This document shows, one piece after another, positions 17,289 to 25,635 of a stretch of 64,000 nt of DNA (the stretch's first letter is position 1; each line of letters begins with the position of its first letter). This stretch comes from PFJX01 sp044227325 (GTDB taxonomy: Bacteria; Pseudomonadota; Gammaproteobacteria; Burkholderiales; Thiobacillaceae): positions 248,001 through 312,000 of the forward strand of contig JBGAFI010000001.1 in the NCBI GenBank assembly GCA_044227325.1, in the 5' to 3' direction. The position numbers and the translations under genes were made by a program. Below the pieces are notes generated by a model that saw only the letters and a program-made list of their open reading frames with translations, had not been told where the DNA came from and did not search any database.

Positions 17289-17741
17289 TCAGGTGCGTGG
17301 CCGGCTGTGCACGTGGTGAAGGTGGTGCCGCACCGACTCCGTCTCCACCGGCACCAGGTTCAGGTCGGCATGGCGCACGCCGCGCTCGGCGGAGATCTTC
17401 TCGGCGATGGCGCGCACCTCCGTGGTGTGGCCGCGCAGGAACAGGGTTTCCAGGCAGTTGTCGTGGTCCAGGTGCACGTGCATGGAGGACACCACCAGGT
17501 CGTGGGCGTGGTGTTGTAGGTCGGTGAGCCGTTCGGCGAGGCGGCGCTCGTGATGGTTGTAGACGTAGGACAGGCTGGCCACGCAATGGGGCGCGTCCTG
17601 CCGCGCCAAGCGGTCGCCCTCCAGTTCCCGCCGCAACATGTCGCGCACCGCCTCGGATCGGTTGGCGTAGCCGCGCGCGCGGATGAGGGCGTCGAATTCC
17701 TCGGCCAGATTTTCGTCGAGGGAGATGGTGAAGCGTTCCAT
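17289..17741 (-). CDS. nikR: Nickel-responsive regulator NikR
   Basis: A 150-residue regulator with an N-terminal ribbon-helix-helix (MERFTISLDENLAEEFDALI, then GYANRSEAVRDMLRR) and a C-terminal ACT-like nickel domain. The nickel ligands map to H77, H88, H90 and C96 in the word SMHVHLDHDNCLE, as in E. coli NikR. With nickel bound it should repress nickel uptake. No nik transporter, hydrogenase or urease gene is in the window, so its target is elsewhere. It is downstream of the TgpA gene only in position; the two are on the same strand 33 bp apart. Confidence 0.93.
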   Translation of the reverse strand: MERFTISLDENLAEEFDALIRARGYANRSEAVRDMLRRELEGDRLARQDAPHCVASLSYVYNHHERRLAERLTDLQHHAHDLVVSSMHVHLDHDNCLETLFLRGHTTEVRAIAEKISAERGVRHADLNLVPVETESVRHHLHHVHSRPRT

Positions 17742-17774
17742 GATGGGCTCGGGTGATGGGCTGGCGAAAGTGTA

Positions 17775-19733
17775 TCAACGGGCGCGGCGCGGCGGGCGGA
17801 AGCCGCGCACGGCGGCTTCCAGGTCCGGCGTGCCGCGGGCGTCGGCCGGCGCGTAGCGGGCGAGCTGGTAGAGCCGGGTGATGCGTTCGATATCCCCGGC
17901 CAGATCGGGCCGCGACTGGATCGCGCGGCGCGCGTAATCCGCCGCCGCTTCCGCCGGGTTGCGCCGCAGGCCGAGCCCGCCGAGGCGCGCGCAGAAGCGG
18001 GCGTAGGCCCGCGCGGCCTTGTCGGCGGGGAGCTTGCGCTGGCGGAACAGCGCGACCGCGACGAGCAGCAAGGCCGCCGCCGCCGCCGCGACCAGCACGG
18101 CGAGCATGCCTTGCAGGGTGGCGAGCAGGGGGCTGAGCCGGCTCAGGAACTGGCGTTGCCGGTCCTGGTTGTAGCCCAGCACCCACTGGTTCCACCGGTT
18201 GTTGAGCAGATCCCAGCCCAGACGCATCGGGCGCAGCCAGTCGCCTTCCAGGTCGATCAGGCCGCCGGGCCGCTCCGCCGCCGGCAGGGCGGCGTCGATG
18301 CCCCGTTCCACCCGGCTCGGCGCGACCGCGGCGGTGGGGTCCACCCGGGTCCAGCCGCGCCCGGCCAGCCAGACTTCGGCCCAGGCGTGGGCATCCCTGC
18401 CGCGCACGATCCAATAGTTGCCGAAGCGGTTGTATTCGCCGCCCTGGTAGCCGGTGACCACCCGCGCCGGCACACCGGCGGCGCGCATCAGGAAGGTGAA
18501 GGCGCCCGCGTAGTGTTCGCAGAAGCCACGCCGGGTGCGGAACAGGAAGTCGTCCACGCCCGCCTCGCCCAGCGGCGGCGGCGCCAGCGTGTAGAAGAAG
18601 GCCTCGCGCCGGAACAGGGCCAGCGCCTGGTCGACGACGTCCGCGTCGTCCGCCGCGCCCGCGCGCCAGCCCGAGGCCAGTTCCCGCGCGCGCGGGTTGA
18701 TGCCGGGCGGCAGGGCCAGGGTGCGCGCGCGGGTGTCCGGGTCCAGTTCCGGGTCCAGGCGGTAATCCAGATAGGCGTCGACCTGGTAGCGCAGGCGCTG
18801 GGTCACCGGGTCTTGCGCCAGCCATTGCAGGTCGCTGCCCAGGCGCGAGGGAAGGTCCGGCAGGCGGCCGGGCAGGCCCAGCAGAAACAGCCAGCGCTGC
18901 CGGTGCGGCTCCAGGGTGACGATATAGCGTATCGGTGTGCCTTCTCCCTTGGCGCGCAACTCGGTTTGCCCGATAGGCCGCGCCGTGCGCCACGCGCGGC
19001 CGTCGTAGTCCCACAGCACGGGGCCGCGCCAGTAGAGCTGGCCGCTGTCCGGCTTCGCATCGGCGAATTCCGCGCGGAACGCCAGTTCGTTGGACAGGAT
19101 CAGGTTGCTGATATCGCCCGGGCTCATGCGGTCGGACAGGCCGCTGCGCGCGGCGGTCTGTTGCGGCAGGCCCCAGAGCGGTCCATGCAGGCGTGGGAAC
19201 AGCACGAACAGCAACAGCGCCAGGGGCAGGGCCTGGAGCAGCATCTGGCCGGCGAGCACCAGGTTGCCGCGTCCGGCGCCGGCCAGGTCGGCGGCGCGGG
19301 TCTGGGTGACGATCAGCCCCGCCGTCAGGCCCAGGGCCGCGAGCACCATGTAGGCGGCGGTGACCAGGCTCTGGGCGTCGAGAAAGTGGGCCACCAGCAG
19401 GAACATGCCGACGAACAGCAGGCCCACGCGGTCCCGGTCCTCCGTCACCTCCAGGAGCTTGGCGCCGGACAGGAAGGCCAGCAGCGCCACTCCGCCGGAA
19501 GGTCCGATCACCGTGCCGTATTGCAGCACCACGCCCGCCACGCCGGCCAGGGTGAGCAGCATCTTCATGGCCCGCCCCACCGGCTGGCGGTGCTTCGCCA
19601 CGCCATACAGGCTGAGCAGGGCGAACGCGGCCCAGGCCAGGTCCAGCCAGAGGGGCAGGCGCAAGGCGTGGGGCGCGAGCACCAGGGCCAGCGGAACGAT
19701 CAGCCAGAGCCGGGCGGCGAGGGCGGGGGTCAT
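17775..19733 (-). CDS. TgpA-type membrane transglutaminase-like protein (DUF3488)
   Basis: A 652-residue inner-membrane protein. The first 190 residues form several transmembrane helices (DUF3488); a periplasmic transglutaminase core follows, with the catalytic triad Cys in RRGFCEHYAGAF, His in GRDAHAWAEVW and Asp in TRVDPTAAV; a last TM segment lies near residue 560 (MLAVLVAAAAAALLLVAVALF). Pseudomonas TgpA of this kind is important for viability and acts in the periplasm. The ATG at 19733 is chosen because it overlaps the DUF58 stop. It normally forms a unit with DUF58 and MoxR; here MoxR is separated by three genes. Confidence 0.92.
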   Translation of the reverse strand: MTPALAARLWLIVPLALVLAPHALRLPLWLDLAWAAFALLSLYGVAKHRQPVGRAMKMLLTLAGVAGVVLQYGTVIGPSGGVALLAFLSGAKLLEVTEDRDRVGLLFVGMFLLVAHFLDAQSLVTAAYMVLAALGLTAGLIVTQTRAADLAGAGRGNLVLAGQMLLQALPLALLLFVLFPRLHGPLWGLPQQTAARSGLSDRMSPGDISNLILSNELAFRAEFADAKPDSGQLYWRGPVLWDYDGRAWRTARPIGQTELRAKGEGTPIRYIVTLEPHRQRWLFLLGLPGRLPDLPSRLGSDLQWLAQDPVTQRLRYQVDAYLDYRLDPELDPDTRARTLALPPGINPRARELASGWRAGAADDADVVDQALALFRREAFFYTLAPPPLGEAGVDDFLFRTRRGFCEHYAGAFTFLMRAAGVPARVVTGYQGGEYNRFGNYWIVRGRDAHAWAEVWLAGRGWTRVDPTAAVAPSRVERGIDAALPAAERPGGLIDLEGDWLRPMRLGWDLLNNRWNQWVLGYNQDRQRQFLSRLSPLLATLQGMLAVLVAAAAAALLLVAVALFRQRKLPADKAARAYARFCARLGGLGLRRNPAEAAADYARRAIQSRPDLAGDIERITRLYQLARYAPADARGTPDLEAAVRGFRPPRRAR

Positions 19734-20680
19734 GCCACCTGCCCGTGCCGCGCCAGGGCTTCCAGGCACAGGCGCAAATGGGCTTCGCCGGCCTGGGCGG
19801 GAATCTCACGTCCGGGCAGACGCAAGCCGAAGGCCAGGCCGGCGGCGTGGGCGTCCAGCGCCCAGCGGGCCAGGCGCGCCAGGCGCGCCTCCGTGTCCTG
19901 TTCCGGCGCCAGGCGCCAATCCAGCCAAAGACCCCGGGTGCCGCCGCTGGCGAACTGTTTGGTGACCAGATCCAGCCCGCCCCGGGCCACGGACTTCCAG
20001 GCGATGCGGCGCGGCGGGTCGCCCGGCTGATAGCCGCGCAGGCCGGCGAAATCGGCGCCCTCGCCATGCGACGCGGGGCCGTCCTCGTCGTTGGACTCCG
20101 GCGCGGGCAGGGGCAGGGCGTCCGCGGCCGGCGCCGGGTAGACCAGCACGCTCCAATCCAGCTCCATGACGCTCCAGCAGCGGAACAGGCCCAGGGGAAA
20201 TTCGCTGTGGAGCGAGAAGCGCCCCGGCGCGTGCCAGCCGCGCCGTGTTTGCTGCAAATACACGCTCACCTTCGCGCCGCCGCCGGCCGGGATGTCCACC
20301 GCCTGGCCGCCGCCTTCCGGATGCCGGATGCGCAACCGCCGCCGGGCCGCGCGCCCGGCGTTGTCCACCCACAAGACGAACTCGGCGCTTTCCCCGGCGA
20401 ACACCGGCGCCACCGGCAGGGCGCGCAGGCTCAGGCCGGACAGATTGCGCTGGGTATGCAGCATGCCCACCACCCCCAATCCCGCGAACCAGAAGGTGAA
20501 CAGATAGGCCAGGCTGACCCCGTAGTTGATGGCGCCGACCAGCAGCCCCAGCAGCAGCGCGGCGAACACCAGTCCGGACCGGGTCGGCAGGATGTAGAGC
20601 CGGCGCGCGGTCAGGCGCAACGGGCCGGTTTCGATTTTCGGCTTGCGCCAGGGGAGGTAGGGGAGGGCGCGGGCGGGCAT
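19730..20680 (-). CDS. DUF58 domain protein
   Basis: A 316-residue protein with two membrane helices in the region RSGLVFAALLLGLLVGAINY and YLFTFWFAGLGVVGML, then a soluble part ending in the DUF58 signature RGYQPGDPPRRIAWKSVARG. Members act with a MoxR ATPase, possibly as an adaptor related to von Willebrand A domains. It is coupled to the TgpA gene by a four-base overlap. Its upstream neighbour on the same strand is the zinc-ribbon nuclease-like gene, 25 bp away, and not MoxR as usual. Confidence 0.9.
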   Translation of the reverse strand: MPARALPYLPWRKPKIETGPLRLTARRLYILPTRSGLVFAALLLGLLVGAINYGVSLAYLFTFWFAGLGVVGMLHTQRNLSGLSLRALPVAPVFAGESAEFVLWVDNAGRAARRRLRIRHPEGGGQAVDIPAGGGAKVSVYLQQTRRGWHAPGRFSLHSEFPLGLFRCWSVMELDWSVLVYPAPAADALPLPAPESNDEDGPASHGEGADFAGLRGYQPGDPPRRIAWKSVARGGLDLVTKQFASGGTRGLWLDWRLAPEQDTEARLARLARWALDAHAAGLAFGLRLPGREIPAQAGEAHLRLCLEALARHGQVA

Positions 20681-20705
20681 GGCGGGCGCTGGATTGCCCT
20701 CGGGA

Positions 20706-21695
20706 TCAGAGAAGGCGGGCCACGTGGGGGATCAGTCCCTTCTCGCTGACGAAGCTCAGGTCGTACATGCTGGAGAGGCCGCCCGCCTGATCCTCGGGCA
20801 GGCCCAGGACACAGACGATGAACTGCTCTTTTGTCAGTCCCAATCGCTTGCGCAAGGTGACGTACTTGTCGATGGCGGGCCTAAACTCGCCGGTCTTGCA
20901 CTCGATGCACAGCGTGTTTTTGCCGTTCACGAGAAAGAAGACGTCCAATTCGTGGAGATCCTCGTTGGCGAAAACCACGGACAGGTTGCGCGCGCAGGAG
21001 AAGGGAAGCTTCCTTTCCCGGCACAGTTCCAGCATCTGCATCAGCGCGAACCATTCCAGCCACTCGCCGGCGAAGAAGCTCTGTATCAACGGGGAACTCT
21101 GCAAAGTCAGGTTGATGGTCTTTTCCGGCTTCTGGTAGTAGTACTTGGCCACGAACGAGTAATCGTAGAGCTGCCGGCAGAACGTCGTGATGGCCTGCGC
21201 CTCCTTCTGGCTTTTCTTGGCGAGCTGGATGAAAAAGCTGGGCTGGCCCCTGCGCTGGGCGGCACGAATCCGGTCGATGACTTCCTTGTAGGTCTCGTAG
21301 TTCTTGCCCAATTCGACTGCGACCTCGTCGAAAAAACCGGTGGTGTCCACCGCCTTGTAATTCGGTCGGACCTGGATTTTTTTCGCCGCGAACCAGTCGT
21401 GGATCGGGCCGTGCTGCAAGTCCGTGGAGATCAGGTCGGTGTTGTGCAGATTGATGCCGTCCAGGGAGGGAACGGCGGCTTGTTCCGCGCTGGATTCCCG
21501 GTTCTCCGCCTCGGCTTCGGCCCTTTTGATCGACGCCTGCAACGAGAAGTACTTCTCGAGCAGCTTCTTGATGAAAAACGTCGTTTCATAGACCCGTTCG
21601 GTGTGGCCGCACTGGGGACAGTTCAAGGAGGTGCCGACGGATTCGGCCGCCATTTCAGCCAGGTAAGCGCACTTGTTGCAGCGGAAAATGGCCAT
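20706..21695 (-). CDS. Zinc-ribbon protein with PD-(D/E)XK nuclease-like C-terminal domain
   Basis: A 329-residue soluble protein not assigned to a named family with certainty. The N-terminus is a zinc ribbon (CNKC at 6-9, CPQC at 26-29), followed by a probable coiled coil rich in Glu/Ala/Lys (about 43-75). The C-terminal 130 residues look like a PD-(D/E)XK nuclease: G-E-W-L-E214, D251 in HELDVFFLVNG and E265-x-K267 in TLCIECKTGEF. This layout, including the GxWLE word, resembles DUF1887/Card1-Can2 nucleases, but there is no CARF domain. A role in nucleic acid cleavage or defence is inference. It lies between DUF58 and a dienelactone hydrolase gene, splitting a MoxR-type operon. Confidence 0.75.
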   Translation of the reverse strand: MAIFRCNKCAYLAEMAAESVGTSLNCPQCGHTERVYETTFFIKKLLEKYFSLQASIKRAEAEAENRESSAEQAAVPSLDGINLHNTDLISTDLQHGPIHDWFAAKKIQVRPNYKAVDTTGFFDEVAVELGKNYETYKEVIDRIRAAQRRGQPSFFIQLAKKSQKEAQAITTFCRQLYDYSFVAKYYYQKPEKTINLTLQSSPLIQSFFAGEWLEWFALMQMLELCRERKLPFSCARNLSVVFANEDLHELDVFFLVNGKNTLCIECKTGEFRPAIDKYVTLRKRLGLTKEQFIVCVLGLPEDQAGGLSSMYDLSFVSEKGLIPHVARLL

Positions 21696-21952
21696 TGCTA
21701 TCCCTCTGGTTGTTTTCTCGATAAGGGCGTCAATCTTGCTGTGTCTTCGTCACGCCAGCAAGCCGCCACGCCAACCAGGTCGCGGCTCCCCCCATGTCCG
21801 GGCGGGAGGCGCTGCCGGCCTGGCAAGACGCTGATTTTTAGAAAACGGGCATGGCGAGCGAAGCGCGGCAATCCACCGGGCAGGCGCAAGCTAACGGCGA
21901 CGGACCGCCACGTCGCCGCGCGCTGGCCGGATAAATCGGCAATCCCCCGGGC

Positions 21953-22843
21953 TCACACCCCGTGCTGCTTGAACCAAGCCCGCATGCGCATCCAGCCGTC
22001 CTCGGCCTCCTCCTTGCGGTAGCTGGCGCGGTAGTCCGCGTTGAAGGCGTGGGGCGCGTTGGGGTAGACGTGGATGGTGGATGCCTTGCTCGCGGGATTC
22101 GCCGAATCCGCCAGGGCCTGCCTCATCTTCTCCACCGTGTCCTGGGGAATGCCCTGGTCCTGGCCGCCGTAGAGGCCCAGCACCGGGCCGTGCAGCTCGC
22201 CGGCCAGATCGAGGGGATGCTTGGGCGTCAGCGTGTTCGCGGGACTGGCGAGGCGGCCGTACCAGGCCACGCCGGCCTTCACGCCGGGGTTGTGGGCGCT
22301 GTACAGCCAGACGATGCGGCCGCCCCAGCAGAAGCCGGTGACGCCCAGGCGGCCGGTATCGCCGCCGTTCGCCTTGGCCCAGGCCACGCTGGCGTCCAGG
22401 TCGGCCATGACCTGGGCATCCGGCACCTTGGACACCACCTTGGCGATGATGTCCGGTATCGCCGCGTACTGGCGCGGGTCGCCCTGGCGCGCGTACAGCT
22501 CGGGGGCGATGGCCTGGTAGCCCAGCTTGGCGAGGCGCCGGCACAGATCCTTGATGTGTTCGTGCACGCCGAAGATTTCCTGCACCACCAGGATCACCGG
22601 GAAATCCGAACCCCGGGCCGGCTGGGCCCGATAGGCGGGCATCATGCCGTCGGCCGTGGGCACCTGGATTTCCCCGGCGGTGAGGCCGTCCGTATCGGTG
22701 ACGATGGCGGTCTGGGCCATCACCGGCTGCACCGCCAGGGCGAAGCCGGCGCCCAGCGCGGTGACCAGAAAGCCGCGCCGGCCGATGGGCAGGGGCGGGG
22801 GAACGAGGCTGTCGAATTCGGCGGTCATGGCGTCGGTGTGCAT
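21953..22843 (-). CDS. Dienelactone hydrolase family protein, exported
   Basis: A 296-residue alpha/beta hydrolase. The N-terminus carries a twin-arginine-like signal, GRRGFLVTALGAGFALAVQP, ending at VMAQT, so export in folded form is likely. The catalytic triad of dienelactone hydrolases is visible: Cys nucleophile in VTGFCWGGR, Asp in YGGQDQGIP and His in PNAPHAFNADY. The true substrate is unknown; many exported members are general carboxylesterases. It is on the same strand as the genes around it, but with 257 bp downstream and 86 bp upstream gaps, so it is probably its own unit inserted in the MoxR region. Confidence 0.9.
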   Translation of the reverse strand: MHTDAMTAEFDSLVPPPLPIGRRGFLVTALGAGFALAVQPVMAQTAIVTDTDGLTAGEIQVPTADGMMPAYRAQPARGSDFPVILVVQEIFGVHEHIKDLCRRLAKLGYQAIAPELYARQGDPRQYAAIPDIIAKVVSKVPDAQVMADLDASVAWAKANGGDTGRLGVTGFCWGGRIVWLYSAHNPGVKAGVAWYGRLASPANTLTPKHPLDLAGELHGPVLGLYGGQDQGIPQDTVEKMRQALADSANPASKASTIHVYPNAPHAFNADYRASYRKEEAEDGWMRMRAWFKQHGV

Positions 22844-22929
22844 GGGGGTCTCCAGGGTTTGTTCGGGTGGGGCGATGCGGGGAGGAAGGCTACCTGACCG
22901 GGTGGTGAACCGGTAGTTCCAAGCCGTGG

Positions 22930-23715
22930 CTACCTGGCTTGTTTCGCATGGACTATCACTCCACCGATGGAAATCGCGCCGGGCACCGACGTTTGCATTG
23001 CCCAGCCCGCGCCGGCCACGACCAGCGCCGTTGCCAGAAATGGCAGGAAGGTCCGGCGCAAGGCGGCTTCCAGCCAGTGGCGCGGCTCGAGTCCGCGCAA
23101 TCGGTGGTAAAGGCCGGCCGTGAGTACACCGTCAACGATCATTTCGGCAAACAGGATCGGCGCTTCATAGACGACAAAAGCGGAAGAGAACAGGAGGATG
23201 GCGGCAATCAGCAGGACGACCAGGGGGAGCGCCAACTCATCCGCGTCCGTGGTGGCGCCGAGCACGTCGCCGACAGATCCGATGTCCGGCGCGGAGGTCG
23301 GGATGTCCAGTGAGGGGGGCGAGATGGGCAGGTCAAAATGACCGCTTGCGCCGCCGCCGCCGAATGTTCCGCCTTCTCCCGTCATCGATGGAAAGTCGGC
23401 GGACACCGTCGTGTCGGTATGCGACCCATGGGAAGCAGTGAAATCCGGAAAGCCAGGGTCGAGATAGTCTCGCGAGCGGATACGCATCCATAGCCACAAC
23501 ATGGCGAGAAAGACGAGGTAGGCCAGGCCGAACGCGGTCAGATACCGGATGCCCATGGACGTCATGCCGGCGTGCAGCAGCCCCGCGGAGAATATGAAGC
23601 CGGCCGCGCCGGTGAGAATCACGATCAGGGCCATTTGCAGGCGTGGCAGACCGTAGCGCACAAGCCGGGCGCGCACGCGCAGAACCGCTTCAAATCGGGA
23701 GAATGGGTAACGCAC
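22930..23715 (-). CDS. Uncharacterised membrane protein with Gly-rich linker
   Basis: A 261-residue protein I do not recognise. Two membrane helices lie at about residues 26-48 and 58-76, a third at about 165-187 (LPLVVLLIAAILLFSSAFVVY) and a fourth near 226-244. Between the second and third is a low-complexity stretch rich in Gly, Ser, Asp and Pro (about 85-150), likely exposed and flexible. It is encoded 98 bp after MoxR on the same strand and may be cotranscribed with it. No catalytic motif is seen. Confidence 0.7.
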   Translation of the reverse strand: MRYPFSRFEAVLRVRARLVRYGLPRLQMALIVILTGAAGFIFSAGLLHAGMTSMGIRYLTAFGLAYLVFLAMLWLWMRIRSRDYLDPGFPDFTASHGSHTDTTVSADFPSMTGEGGTFGGGGASGHFDLPISPPSLDIPTSAPDIGSVGDVLGATTDADELALPLVVLLIAAILLFSSAFVVYEAPILFAEMIVDGVLTAGLYHRLRGLEPRHWLEAALRRTFLPFLATALVVAGAGWAMQTSVPGAISIGGVIVHAKQAR

Positions 23716-23813
23716 TGTTCTGCCGGCATCGGTTCCTGGGGCCGATGCCGGAACCTCCTTTCATTGGGTTCGCATGCGGGCCGATTCCCGGGCTTGCTTT
23801 ACCGTGTGGCAGG

Positions 23814-24728
23814 TCACGGAATCGCCACTTCCAGCAATATCCGCGCCGCCCAATCGTCCCCCGGCCGCGACAGGCCCACCGCCGGGAACAGGCGATGCGG
23901 CACCAGGGCGGGCAGCACCGCTTGCACGTCCTCCGGCTGGACGAAATCCCGTCCTTCCAGGTAGGCCCAGGCCTGGGCGGCGCGCAGCAGGCCCAGGCCG
24001 GCGCGGGGCGAGAGGCCGGCGGCGAAGCGGGCATCGCTCCGGCTGGCGGCGATCAGGGCTTGCAGGTAGTCGAGCAGGGGATCGGCCACGTGGACCGCCT
24101 TCGCGGCCCGTTGTTGTTCCGCGAACTCGACGGGGGTCAGCACCGGCGCGAGCTGGGCGAGCAGGTCGCGCCGGTCCTCGCCGCGCAGCAGGGCGCGTTC
24201 CGCGTCCCGCTCCGGGAAACCCAGGCGGATGCGCAGCAGGAAACGGTCGAGCTGGGATTCGGGCAGGGGGAAGGCGCCGATCTGGTCGGTGGGGTTCTGG
24301 GTGGCGATGACGAAGAACGGGGTGGGCAGGGGCCGGGTCTCGCCCTCGATGCTGACCTGGCCTTCCTCCATGGCTTCGAGCAGGGCGCTCTGGGCCTTGG
24401 GGCTGGCCCGGTTGATCTCGTCCGCCAGGATCACCTGGGCGAAGATGGGGCCGGGGTGGAAGCTGAACTTGCCGCTTTCCCGGTCGTAGATCGCGGCGCC
24501 CAGGATGTCGGCGGGGAGCAGGTCGCTGGTGAACTGGAGGCGGTGGAAATCCAGACCCAGGGTGCGCGCCAGGGCGTGGGCCAGGGTGGTCTTGCCGACG
24601 CCGGGCACGTCCTCGATGAGCAGATGGCCCCGCGCCAGCAGGCAGGCGAGGCACAGGCGGACCTGTCGATCCTTGCCCAGGACGATCTGGTTGATCCGGT
24701 CGAGGGCGCGGGAGAGGGTGGGGTTCAT
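23814..24728 (-). CDS. MoxR-family AAA+ ATPase
   Basis: A 304-residue ATPase with Walker A LIEDVPGVGKTTLA, Walker B VILADEINRASPK and the sensor region VIATQNPTDQIGAFPLPE typical of MoxR proteins, plus the C-terminal lid. MoxR ATPases act as chaperones for assembly of metal enzymes or periplasmic complexes and are usually followed by DUF58 and transglutaminase genes. Here those partners are about 3 kb downstream on the same strand with three genes between. The upstream region contains a copy of the repeated TGAAAC element at 24803. Confidence 0.93.
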   Translation of the reverse strand: MNPTLSRALDRINQIVLGKDRQVRLCLACLLARGHLLIEDVPGVGKTTLAHALARTLGLDFHRLQFTSDLLPADILGAAIYDRESGKFSFHPGPIFAQVILADEINRASPKAQSALLEAMEEGQVSIEGETRPLPTPFFVIATQNPTDQIGAFPLPESQLDRFLLRIRLGFPERDAERALLRGEDRRDLLAQLAPVLTPVEFAEQQRAAKAVHVADPLLDYLQALIAASRSDARFAAGLSPRAGLGLLRAAQAWAYLEGRDFVQPEDVQAVLPALVPHRLFPAVGLSRPGDDWAARILLEVAIP

Positions 24729-24802
24729 TGCGGCCGTGAGGGGGTGGGCGGGAGGAGCCTAGTTTAGCCGCTGGCCGCGGGAAGTCTCGCGCCGCCGGCT
24801 TT

Positions 24803-24817
24803 GTTTCAATTGTTTCA
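24803..24817 (-). promoter_or_regulatory. TGAAAC tandem element, copy D
   Basis: The minus strand reads TGAAACAATTGAAAC; on the plus strand this is part of two TTGTTTCA direct repeats one base apart (24801-24808 and 24810-24817). It lies between divergent MoxR and the OmpR-type regulator, so it may serve either. It is the best copy of a four-member set (others at 28565, 29670 and 34728). The proposal that it is the binding site of the adjacent response regulator is inference. Confidence 0.55.
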
Positions 24818-24893
24818 GGGTGCTTCTGTACCGGCGGGCCTCCACGGCATACTGGCGCGGGTGAGGTGGTTGCAACGGGTCGGAGCGGGGTGG

Positions 24894-25622
24894 ATGGCGC
24901 ACAAGGACAGTTTGCTGGTGGTGGACGACGAGCCCGAGCTCGTGGAGATCCTGGTGGAGTATTTCACCGGCCAGGGTTTTGACGTCCGCAGCGCCGGCGA
25001 CGCGGCCCGGGCCCGCGCCGTCCTGGCGGAAGATGCGCCCCAACTGGCCATCCTGGACATCCGCATGCCCGGCGAGGACGGCCTGTCCCTGGCCCGTTGG
25101 ATCCGGGAGCATCACAAGGGCATGGGCATCGTCATGCTGACCACCGCCGCCGACGTGGTGGACCGCATCGTCGGCCTGGAGATGGGCGCGGACGATTATG
25201 TCCCCAAGCCCTTCGAGCCCCGGGAGCTGCTGGCGCGGGTCAAGAGCGTGCTGCGCCGGCTGGCGGAGAAGACGGCGGCGGAGTCGTCGGGCAGGGCGCC
25301 TCCGGTACCGGGACGCTACCGCTTCGGCCGTTGCGAGCTGGATCTGGCGGGGCGCGCCCTGCTGGACGAGGCGGGCCGGGCCATTCCCCTCACCGCCATG
25401 GAGTTCGACCTGCTCAAGGTCTTCGCCGAGAACGCCGGCCGGGTGCTGAACCGGGACCAGCTCATGGAGCTGGCCCACCACCGGGGCTGGGAGGTGTTCG
25501 ACCGCTCCATCGATCTGCGCATCATGCGGCTGCGCCGCAAGATCGAGCCGGACCCGGAAAAGCCCGAGGTGATCAAGACCGTGCGCGGCGTGGGCTACAT
25601 GTACGTGCCGGCGGAATCTTGA
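24894..25622 (+). CDS. OmpR/PhoB-family response regulator
   Basis: A 242-residue regulator: receiver domain (about 5-118) with acidic pair DDE at 11-13, phosphoacceptor D55 in LAILDIRMPGEDG and the conserved lysine in YVPKPFEP; then a C-terminal winged helix (about 140-238) with AMEFDLLKVFAENAGRVLNR and RSIDLRIMRLRRKIEPDP. The ATG at 24894 is preferred because it directly precedes the receiver domain; upstream in-frame starts add unrelated residues. It is followed after 13 bp by its likely partner, a hybrid sensor kinase. No close named homologue is evident. Confidence 0.9.
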   Translation: MAHKDSLLVVDDEPELVEILVEYFTGQGFDVRSAGDAARARAVLAEDAPQLAILDIRMPGEDGLSLARWIREHHKGMGIVMLTTAADVVDRIVGLEMGADDYVPKPFEPRELLARVKSVLRRLAEKTAAESSGRAPPVPGRYRFGRCELDLAGRALLDEAGRAIPLTAMEFDLLKVFAENAGRVLNRDQLMELAHHRGWEVFDRSIDLRIMRLRRKIEPDPEKPEVIKTVRGVGYMYVPAES

Positions 25623-25635
25623 GCGGTTTCCCGGC

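Noticed and set aside
20706..21695. CRISPR-associated Card1/Can2 call for the nuclease-like gene
   Set aside because: There is no CARF domain and no cas gene or array in the window, so only the nuclease fold similarity is claimed.
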